A DNA stretch of 64,000 bases from Cercis canadensis (lineage: Eukaryota; Streptophyta; Magnoliopsida; Fabales; Fabaceae). Numbering within the stretch: position 1 is the stretch's first letter; each line of letters starts with the position of its first letter. Below, piece after piece: positions 1 through 10,000 of this stretch. A model generated the notes under the pieces. That model was given only the letters and a program-made list of their open reading frames with translations, did not search any database and had not been told where the DNA came from. Location: assembly GCA_003255065.1 (NCBI GenBank), contig QAOA01006885.1, forward strand, positions 56,415 to 120,414. Reading direction: 5' to 3'. The position numbers and the translations under genes are program-made.

Positions 1-897
1 AAAAAAAAAAATCAGATAGCATTAGCAACATAAAGTCATCAAAGTCATTATGTTGATACATTGTCCATCAAATTTGTCCAATATAATGATTTGCTCTAAT
101 TTCCACGCCAAAAGCATTAGCAACATTTTAATAATAAAAGTATGTTTTCATAACTATTGACCAAAAAAATCTTGTGGACTTTATAAACTTCTTTTTGTGA
201 AGTACACAATCGTACACGGATATTCATCCACGTTGACTGCCTATTTTTTTCTTGTCCTATAAGTCTATGCTTTTTTTTTCCTTCCACTTCGCCATAAANG
301 CTTTTTTTTTTCTTCCACTTCGCCATAAAGTCTACACGAAAATTCAGCAGGGTGACCTTTTTATCTTCTCTTGGAAGTTTCTGTTACTTTGAACTGTCAA
401 TTTTTCTGTTAATAACAAGAATAATAATTTTTATTGAAACAATTAAATTTAAATTTTATAATTATTTTNTTTATGATTATTTTAAAATTTAACTCATACT
501 ATATGATTTAATTTTTTGAGATAATTGTAAAAACATTAATTTCAAAACATAGATTTCATTAAAACCTAATAGAATAATGCTACTCTCCTTGTGTAACTTA
601 ACATTCACCATTTTCTTTTGGGTGGTTTCTTTCAATTTTTTTCATAAATCTACTAAAATATTTATGAAGTTTTCTCAATTTTGTGGGGGTACATATGTCA
701 ACTTATATCCACAAGAGGATGAGGATGATTGTGTGGAAGCAGACAAAAATGTATAGACTCCATATCTATGAACTAAAGTTAAACATGGTTCTTTTTTTTT
801 TTTGAAAAAATATATAATATATATAGACAACATTAATTTTTTTTTATTTAGAGGTTTAAGGTGCTAAAACGGAATGTAACCAGCCACCGACTCTTAA
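1..897. other. AT-rich intergenic DNA, no gene seen
   Basis: No coding exon, RNA gene or complete mobile element is recognisable. A short block of about 28 bases, T-rich and ending in CTTCCACTTCGCCATAAA, occurs at 270-298 and again directly after the N at 299. This fits an unmerged contig overlap. Another single N is at 469. Confidence 0.6.
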
Positions 898-1236
898 GGG
901 TCTGTTTGAGAGTTTAAAGTGGGAGGAAAGGAAAATAAAGGAGAAGAGAGGAAAGAGAGGAAAAAGAAGGGAAAGGAGAAGAGAGGAAAAAGAGAAAAAA
1001 GAAAGAAAAGGAAAGGGAGAGATTTTTNGAGTATAATAGTCATTTTAACATATTTTTTCTTTAAACCTTCCAATTTAGAGGAACATAAGAATGGATCAAA
1101 AAAAGAGTGTAAGAGTTATATCTTATCCACTGGTCTCTTCTCTTTTTTTAAGATAAATCTTTCAAACAAGAGATATGAGAACTTTATTCCTCTTATCTCA
1201 TTTCCTTTTCCCTTCAAAGTAACTCCCAAACAAACC
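898..1236. mobile_element. Tourist-like (PIF/Harbinger-type) MITE, copy A
   Basis: The left end reads GGGTCTGTTTGAGAGTTT and the right end, reverse-complemented, reads GGTTTGTTTGGGAGTT, so the termini are inverted repeats. TTAA flanks both sides (894-897 and 1237-1240), containing the TTA/TAA target duplication typical of PIF/Harbinger MITEs. The interior is purine-rich on the left arm and pyrimidine-rich on the right. A second family member lies at 3498-3960. It has no coding capacity. There is an N at 1028 inside the element. Confidence 0.65.
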
Positions 1237-1850
1237 TTAAAAGAGTGTGATTGTGTATTCAATCGCATACTTCTATATCCACTTTCTTAGTTAAACAATA
1301 TCTGATTCCTTATTGGGTTTGAATTGGATTAGCACTGATGACTTTTATAATTGCTGGTCAATGGTCAATAAAAACTATGTAGTTACCTAATCAGTCGTAT
1401 AAACTTGTACGGATATGAATAGCATATATTATTAATTTTATGGGGGAAGAAAATTCTTGTACGGCCATAAAGTCAATAAGACCATTTTCCATTTTTCATT
1501 TTGCTTGAGGTGTAGGAAAACTCTAAAGTAATTAAGTTTCATTGAAGTTTTAATAGTCCAATTAAATTCAAATCTTACTAAATGTATATATAAAAAAGTG
1601 CAAAAAATTATATGAAAATAGCTTTACTCTATTTCATTTTAATTTAAATTCGATATATGCCCCACTTTATAATGGTTGAATGTGGATGTGACGGCTTTTT
1701 CTGAGTTGGGTAAATGATGTATGAGTATAGTTATGTGAGATAGTCATAGCACATGGTATGTGGCTATTTCCAAACCATGCTTTTATTTATTCTCTCCAAT
1801 GATGATAGAGGCTTGTGCTCTTTGAGAAGCACTTCTTATTCGGAATTTAC
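1237..1850. other. intergenic DNA, no gene seen
   Basis: AT-rich sequence between the MITE and the following MULE. No exon-like stretch or RNA gene was found. Confidence 0.5.
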
Positions 1851-2791
1851 CGGGGAACAAAATTTCGTTTCGGGGTACCGTTTTGATCACTTAAGAAACG
1901 GAAATATTTCAGAAATTTTGTGGAAATTTCGTAGAAACGAAAGATTTTTAAATAAATGTTTTAAATAATTTTAAGTAATAATTTTTTTCAATTTTAAAGA
2001 ATTCTAACATAATAATACTGATAGAGTTATATAAAATTAGATAGTATAGTATTAAATAATTATATTTTTAATCAAATAATATTGATATAATCAATGTCTA
2101 TAAATTTTAATAATATTTGATGTACATATAAAATATATATTATACTTTAAATATCACATTACACAATATATATTATATTTTAAGTTTTAAATATTTTTAA
2201 GTAATAATTTTATTTTAATTGTAAAGGATTATAATGTTAAATAACCCAAAACACAATCGTTTTAGTCTTGCAAACTGTTTCTCTTCCTCTGCAAAAGTCT
2301 CTGTCTCTTCCTCTGCTAGTGTTCCTCTCTCTTCCTCTTTGGTATGTTTCTCTTCCCCTGAGATCTATTTCACTCTCTGCCCCTGCAATTTGTTTCTCTC
2401 TCCTCCTTGCAATCTGTTTCTCTCTCTTCCCTGCGATTTTTTTCTTTCTCTTCTGCTGTGATATCTTTCTCTCTCTCTGTGATTTATCTCTGTCGCATGA
2501 ACTCTGGGAATCGGTGACTGTTTCCAGAGCTTCACCTGCATATGTGCACTCGGCGATGGTCACCAATAATGGGTCCGTGATTGCTTATCTTTTGATTCTT
2601 TTTCAGTTTGTTTCGTACTAAAGGTCAAAAATTTCGTCATTTCTGTCTGTTTCCTCCGAAAAGCACCGAAACCTGTATGTCTCCATGGAAACAGTAGAAT
2701 TTCTGAACTGGAATGGAGTTTCGTGTTGTTCATCCATTAAACCGAAAAATTTCGGCCGTTTCGTCTGAAACGACATGACATTTAGTTCCCT
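1851..2791. mobile_element. non-autonomous Mutator-like element with 9-bp target duplication
   Basis: A perfect 9-bp direct repeat GGAATTTAC flanks the segment (1842-1850 and 2792-2800). The termini are imperfect inverted repeats: the left starts CGGGGAACAAAATTTCG and the right, reverse-complemented, starts AGGGAACTAAATGTCATG. A 9-bp duplication plus terminal inverted repeats is the Mutator signature. The interior (2270-2480) is a strongly pyrimidine-rich tract with degenerate CTGCAATTTGTTTCTCTC-like repeats. No transposase is visible, so the element is non-autonomous. Confidence 0.65.
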
Positions 2792-2800
2792 GGAATTTAC

Positions 2801-3497
2801 ATTTAATGGAGGTTGTGGTAGAGGGTAATCATCTTATTGTCTGGAATAGCTTCTCTCATAGTGTGTTCGACAGTTTAGAGTATTCGTCATGTTAGTAATA
2901 TAGTTGCTTATCAATTTGCTCGTTAGTCTCAACAGCTTAATGATATAAAGGTTTGGATAAAGTTTCACTATCCTTTTATCTTTGATATACTCTTAACAGA
3001 TTCTTTTGCTTCTTAATGTATTTATTATGTTTACCCTAAAAAATTAGTTAAAAATCTCATGCCATATTGGTTTTAATATCTTAGAAACCATGACTATGCT
3101 AAAATTTTGATTTGATCATTTAGATAGTTCGTATAGTAAAGTGTGTAACTAGACATTCTCTATTACATTCCTTTTCCTCTAAGATTCTTCACCGTTAATG
3201 TGTTAGAATATGAAAGCAATACAACCATTTCTAGCCATAACAAACTACTAAATTTCACCCAAATATTTGAGAGTAGAGATTTGATTGCAGTTGCGATAAC
3301 GGTCGTGGTGATAGTTGTTAAAAGAATTACGAAAAATACGCCAATACTAAATTGTAATTGCAGAAAGTTACAATTGTGATTGTCTGAAATTACAATATTA
3401 TTGATGTAATTGCAGTTACAAAGCACTTATTTTATTTATTTTTATGTGAGTTACGAAGCACATTTAAAATCTTGTTTGAGATGAATGAGATACCTCA
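2801..3497. other. intergenic DNA, no gene seen
   Basis: No gene found. Around 3280-3420 there are several imperfect inverted copies of TTGTAATTGCAGTTAC-like words, possibly a decayed foldback element, too degraded to classify. Confidence 0.45.
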
Positions 3498-3960
3498 AGG
3501 CTCTATTTGGGAGTTTGAAGTGAGAGGAAAGGAAAAGAGAGGAGAGGAAAGAGAGGAAAACGAAGGAAAAGGAAAGAGAGTTCATTTGTTTGGATGATTA
3601 AAATGAACAAAATGATAAGAAATGAAATGAAAGAAATAAAAATTTATAATTTTACAAATTTATCTTTTATTTATAAAGTAAATATATTTAATATAAGATT
3701 TAATAATGTTATTTAAATAGTATTTGAAAAAGAATTTGAAGAAATAAATAAATGTATAATAAGAAACTAATCTTCTTTCCTCTCTAAATTCTCCAAATTG
3801 GAAGAACACAAAAGTGAAGACAAAAAAAAATATATGGATTTGAGGTTATCTATTGGTTTCCTTTCCTTTTTTAATCTTGAACTCTTAAACAAGATGATGA
3901 ACACATTTACTCATTTTTTTTCCTATTTTTTTCCCTTAATTTTAACTCTCAAACAAACCT
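3498..3960. mobile_element. Tourist-like MITE, copy B
   Basis: Same family as 898-1236. The left end AGGCTCTATTTGGGAGTTTG is followed by a purine-rich GAGAGGAAAGG arm. The right end, reverse-complemented, is AGGTTTGTTTGAGAGTTAA. The interior contains the family block CTCCAAATTGGAAGAACACA, matching TTCCAATTTAGAGGAACATA in copy A. The flanks (TCA, TAA) are no longer identical, so this copy is older or eroded. Confidence 0.6.
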
Positions 3961-4048
3961 TAATTAAAAGTGACCACGCTCCTCTCCATTACATTTTTAT
4001 CATTCTTTTCAAATGTATCAAAACAAACAAATGAGCCATCTAAGCGAG

Positions 4049-4142
4049 CTGTAGATCATATAGTCACAAGATTTTCTTAGATTAGAGATAGCTTNCTGTA
4101 AATCATATAGTCACAAGATTTTCTTAGATTAGAGATAGCTTA
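4049..4142. repeat. direct duplication joined by a single N
   Basis: About 46 bases ending in AGATTAGAGATAGCTT occur at 4049-4094 and again at 4096-4142, separated only by the N at 4095. A biological tandem repeat would not need an N at the exact junction, so this is probably two overlapping contig ends that were not merged. Confidence 0.7.
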
Positions 4143-4918
4143 CTCCAATTATATTGAGTTATAAAAAACAAACAAAAACAAATAAAAAAAATACAATCCA
4201 ACCACCATTTTCATTCTTTTTCCATTCAAATTCTCCCATACCAACATAGATATCTAAAGCAAATTGTCCTTATTCTATAACAAAGTGGATTGTGATTTAT
4301 TTATTTATTTTAATATTAGAGTTAGGTGATGCGTTGGTTCATTTGCTGGTATCTCTACTAGCTCACCTTCCAAATCAAATCAAAGATATACTAGTCACAT
4401 CAGCACTAGGTTTAACTCTAACAAATGAGGAATGATAGAAATCAAACCTGCATATTTTCCTCCACTATTAAGCCAATTTCTTAGATCTAGCTATATGTAT
4501 TATAGTATCCAATTCTAGCTTGGAAATACATTTACCTAGAATTTTATATAAATAACCAAGGCAAAGCCTGCACAGGAAAGAAGCAGAACATAGATATAAC
4601 CATAACTCAATTTAACTATATTATATTCTATTTCCTTTACTTTATATAGAAGACAATGGTACCTTGCTAAATACTAACTAGCTCAAAAGTGTGAAAATTG
4701 TCAAGACTTGGATATTAGGTTCACCTACTTATATAATAACTACTCCAGTCAAGAAAAGAAAAATAGTATTTGAATTTAAACTTTGCTTATTTTGCAGTCT
4801 AAGCCCTTCTCCTTTGATATAACACCTGAAACTAAAGTGACCATCTGATACACTTGATGACCATATTTGTGTACAATGAAAGCAAGGGGAAAAAAAATAA
4901 ACAGATTAAAAGAGATTT

Positions 4919-5085
4919 GGATCTGGTCATGTCACTTGAGTCATGTTATTTAGATTTGAGCCGTACATTTCATTAAAGTTCATATCAACTATTGAATATT
5001 AATGTGTTTTAATAGTTCAGATGAACTTTAATAAAATAAACAGTTCAAATTTGAACAACATGACTTAAGTGACATGACCGAATCC
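4919..5085. mobile_element. foldback MITE of the GGATCYGGTCATG family, copy 1
   Basis: The left arm begins GGATCTGGTCATGTCACTTG and the right arm, reverse-complemented, begins GGATTCGGTCATGTCACTTA. The arms pair over most of their length around a centre near 5000 (TTAATGTGTTTTAATAG). A second copy lies at 23366-23531 and a partial one at 22246-22345. It has no coding capacity. Confidence 0.65.
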
Positions 5086-5895
5086 GGATCCGACTAAAAA
5101 AGGCAGAAAGAGAAGTTCTAGCATTATTAGCTCAAAATTTTAAAGTTTCATCAATTATGTAGTATTTCCAAGCTGTTTTCCTCCTCTTTTTTATTTTTTT
5201 GTCTTCATATTTTAAATGAGTTGGCTGAAATTCTTCAGCTTGTCACTTGATCTTCTTTTATTTTAGGGTGATTTTATTCCCCCAACAGCAACAGCACTAG
5301 TATATGTATATGACAATGTCTACTTTTGACCAAACCAAACAAAAGCATATTCTATATTAATATTAGCAAAGAAAAAACAAATAATGAAGCGTTTTAGGGA
5401 CACATCACCCATGTTCATTTGGAATCCACCCCATCATAACTGGACAGGAGATAAGANTCAGATGAACTTTAATAAAATAAATAGTTCAAATTTGAACAAC
5501 ATGACTTAAGTGACATTACCGAATCCCGATCTGACTAAAATAAGCATAAAGAGAAGTTCTAGCATTATTAGCTCAAAATTTTAAAGTTTCATCAATTATG
5601 TAGTATTTCCAAGCTGTTTTCCTCCTCTTTTTAATTTTTTTGTCTTCATATTTTAAATGAGTTGGCTGAAATTCTTCAGCTTGTCACTTGATCTTCTTTT
5701 ATTTTAGGGTGATTTTATTCCCCCAACACCAACAGCAACAGCAACAGCAACAGCACTAGTATATTGACCAAACCAAACAAAAGCATATTCTATATTAATA
5801 TTAGCAAAGAAAAAACAAATAATGAAGCGTTTTAGGGACACATCACCCATGTTCATTTGGAATCCACCCCATCATAACTGGACAGGAGATAAGAG
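5017..5895. repeat. 440-bp direct duplication joined by a single N
   Basis: Segment 5017-5456 is repeated as 5458-5895 with the N at 5457 exactly between them. The copies differ by SNPs, by a 24-bp deletion (TATGTATATGACAATGTCTA region present only in copy 1) and by CAACAG-repeat length (longer in copy 2 near 5726-5755). These are differences expected between alleles. The second copy also re-creates the right half of the MITE at 4919-5085. Confidence 0.75.
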
Positions 5896-7074
5896 TCAAT
5901 TGCGGCAAAATTAGGTACTGATGGACCCAACCACCCACTTAGGGTGCGTTGATAGTGCCTTCCAATTTTCAGTTATAAAACCCACTCAATGCATAAGCTT
6001 TATTCCACCTTATCCTCTCTGATAAGGGGACTCTATCCTACTTTATCTATATGAATGACATAAAAATTGAAAAAAAAATAATTTACTAGGAGTTTGAAAT
6101 ATAATGAAGTTTTGATTTTGGTATCATAACAAAAATATAATTGAGTCATTTATGAGTCACATCCTCATCTCCAAATTGTTAACAAAATTTAAATTTAATA
6201 GGGTAAAAAAAAATCATTTTATTTTTCAACATATTTTCTAAATTGCTCCGTTTATGCATTTTACAAAGAACTAACTANTTTGGTACAAATTAAGTGACTC
6301 AATTTTTTGAGATCTTCGCTATAATACTAAAATAAAAAAATTCATCCTGCTCTAAACTCCCAATGATTTTTTTTATATTTATTTATTTTTTCTGTTTTTA
6401 CCCTACCCATATGGGTGAGGTAAGATAACAAATCCCCTATTATAATTAGGCCCCCTTCCATTTTAGTGAGATTTGAACCCAAAATTTTTACAATAAAGAA
6501 CACAATACTCAATTATTAGGGTGTCATTTTTGAAACCTTGTTACGTTTTCCTTTTTCTTTGTCTATTAGAAGACGCTAAATATTTGGGGTAGCCTACCCA
6601 ACCCTCTATCATAATCCCACCTACCAAATTAATCAATCAATTAGTCATAATCCAAAATTAAATCTCCTATCATATAATACAATCATGAGTAAGACAAAAT
6701 TCCATAGATATTTTCTTTTGTCCTTATAGGCAGAGTGAGTGAGAAACAGATTGAAATCCAATCACAAACCTACACCAATCCACTCTTGCAAGTCAATATC
6801 AAGTTTTTAGGTCAGTCATGAAATAGTCAACAAACATTTTTTTTTGTACTTTCAACTTAGCCATAATGACTTACCTCCCCATTAAACAATCACTATTGGA
6901 TCACTTATGTTGCAGTGCACAAGAGAAGAGAGCACTAAAATTTACATAGGAGAATGCTGATGCAGAAAGGATCATTGTCAACCCATGTATCACTTTATCA
7001 CCATATGTTTGTCCCAGATGGTAGGAGCAGTGGCTCTTGAGAAAACTTTTCCCCAATATGTTGATCATCACAAT
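5896..7074. other. intergenic DNA and ferroportin 3' flank
   Basis: No gene recognised. The part nearest 7074 is the 3' UTR and downstream flank of the minus-strand ferroportin gene. A single N lies at 6278. The GTGAGATTTGAACCCAAA motif near 6470 is common in plant repeat debris but no element boundary could be set. Confidence 0.5.
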
Positions 7075-10000
7075 TTAAGATGTTCTTACGAAATATTTTC
7101 CCCAGAAAAGCTTATCAAAGTGAAAGATGTGCTTACGCACGCGGTATACATGGATGCAATAGAGGAATGCAGCAAATGCGACTGCCAGAAATGATAATAA
7201 GGTCAACTTCCAGAAGTCCTGAACAAACATACATATAATAGATTCTGTAAGCAACAACCATATTTCACAAGCAATATAAATAAAGCCTTAGATCGAAGGG
7301 TCATAAGAAGATAAATTCTACTCCATAGTTTGTCATATTGTGAAAGAAGTTGGTTTCATTCTTGAAGGTGAAGTTGTTTGGAAAGTGAGCACTGATGGAA
7401 ACTAAATGTGATTTATGAACAATTATTAATATGTTAGTGTTACGCAAGGAATATACCTTAGCCTTGCCATGCCAAAGTATGCATTTGAATATGGAATAGC
7501 AACCATTAGAGAATTATCCACTGAGCATTATTGATCATTGTAACAGGGTTCTTCAAGGAATGTTTGAACCATGTTTTGTCTTTTAAATTAGTTTATCATG
7601 TGTTTGGACTCTGATTTTTCTACTGGATTACAGAATATCCTGCTGCATCTTTATATGGTGTTAAAGAAAGCTGGAAAGTGGGTTCATGAGATGTAATGCA
7701 ATGAATGAATTTGCTGTTTAAAGAGAATATCAATTCAACTGTAATTGTTAGATTATCTTGGGATGCCTTTGTTGTATATATTTGGTGGTTGTGAGGTTAG
7801 AGAATTTTCGATCAAAAGTTTAAAACTGAAGAGATATATTCTAAAGGTCATTAATGAAGAACCTAGAGAAAGACTCACTGAAAAAGTTTGATGTAACTAG
7901 GAAGAATTTGTCACTGTGTAGACTTTGGAACTAAATGTAGGAGTTCCTTGTGGTAGATCATTAGCTCTTTCAGCTCTCACTTTTGAAAGATGTAACACTT
8001 AAGTGGCGTTTGGTACACAGATTTTTTTTTCATTCCTGAGAAACATCATTCCCGAGAATCTTGTTATAGGGAATGTTGTCAATTTACATTTGGTTGGCCT
8101 TAAAACATTCCTGGGAATGTGAGACAATATTTTCTATCCCCATGTTTGGTTCAAATGCTACTTTCCTGGGAATATTGGAGGGCAGCCTTACAGCTTGTAT
8201 GCATGCTTTCCAGTGGAATCCAAATCTCCCCTCTGCCCAAAATATTCTTAGTTCCCATAGACCCTGATCAAGCTTTAATTTACCAAGTATATGGTACTTT
8301 CATTTCATTGTAACTCATTTCAGAATGCCATAGATAATTAAAGTAATAAAATGAACCGAGAAGCTGACAAATGAGAGTAGTTTGAGCAGATGGAACTATT
8401 GTGAGACAAGTGAAAATATCAAATGCATTATGACTTAAAGATTACGATTTCCAGATTGCCTACTCATGCATATTCCATAGAAGTGTCCTTGTAGATAAGA
8501 ATGTTATGAGGTATATCAAGTGATGAAAACCTGTTTCTTTAACTCATTCGGAGAGAGAGATGGAGAAAGTGATGCAAAAGGCCTTGGTATGTTCATTCAT
8601 ATGCAAGTTGTCAGCAAGCAATAATCAAAATATACATGCTTGGGTTGACATGCTTGTGAATGTATTTTAGTTGGTGAAATCACTATAATCTTAATCATTA
8701 CCTTTGGATTGGATATTATAATTCCCATAATATATGCCAATAAATCCAAAGAAGACTGAAGTGAACTCTGAACACCTCCAACAATTAAACGGTCGGATTC
8801 AGGAACAAGATCCTGCCCAAGAAAATTGAAAGAGCAGACAATGAACAAGACATGATTATCAAGAAAGAACTTTCGCAATGCAAACATTAAATAAAATGCA
8901 AAGGTAGACTTCTGATTTGTCAAAAACAAAATTTTAGCTTCCAGAAAACTATTGGAAACAATTTAACTAAATTTTGACAATAGGGGTTATTTCTTGCCTG
9001 CATTTGTTGAAGTACAGATAGGTCAAACATCCACAAACCGAGCCGTGATATAGCCACTCCTCCCATTAGCATATATGCTGATAGAAAGCCATTTTGGATC
9101 CATATTGCAGCAACACATGGTAAGAGGCAAGTCCACTGCATGTAAACCAGTAGGAGTTACAAATAAGGAAGAATAACTTCTATGAGAAGTATTGTGATTA
9201 CCCCATCAGTACCCTGCCTTTCACAGACATGTTGATACACAGACACGTTGATAAACAAAAGAAATTGAATATCTGAATCATGGTCAGCACAAATTTTTTA
9301 TACAGAATACTTTTAAGCCAAAGATCCAATTACTAATAAGTTTATACCTGAGACCAGATAGACCAAAGTCCTGTTCTAATTGTTGATATATGAGACTGTA
9401 ACACAGGATATACAACTGTTGCAACTATTCCAATCACAGCACTTATTCCTCTTGCTATTCCAATAACATATGCAGGTATGCCTTCCCATTCTAAGGTGGC
9501 TGTCATTAGAGTTCCAAAGCTGAGACAAGTAGTTGGAACTTAATGAGTGAGGCTTGAGGACCAAATCATGGAAAAGCAATATAAGACATGTATTTTGGAA
9601 GGAAATTTTCGAAATGATTATGTCACATGACGACATGGTATAATTGATAGACATTGCTCACTAAGATCCTCAGTGATATTATACTACTGTACAAGATTTT
9701 AAAAGAGCAAAAATGCAAAGTTCAAGTTTTTGACAATATTTTTCCTGATAAACAAGTTTTGGACATTTTAAGCGTATGTTGAACAGGCATGTGAAAAAGA
9801 GAGCTTTTATGTGTAATATTTACATGCTACAATTATTTGTAAGCCATCACCTGAGTACAGTGAAAAATAGCAAAGCCAGAGCTAGTCCAGGAAGTACAAC
9901 TTCTTGCTGTAAATACACTCTCCATGCAGCAACATAAGGGATCTCTGAAATCCATTCCACGATTTTGTTTGTCCAATTTCTGTCTTCCATTTCTGAGTTA

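Noticed and set aside
919-1290. 123-codon plus-strand open frame
   Set aside because: It lies inside the Tourist-like MITE, is Lys/Arg/Glu low complexity from a purine-rich arm, and has an N in the frame.
2268-2621. 117-codon plus-strand open frame rich in Ser/Leu/Cys
   Set aside because: It is the translation of a pyrimidine-rich repeat tract inside the MULE at 1851-2791.
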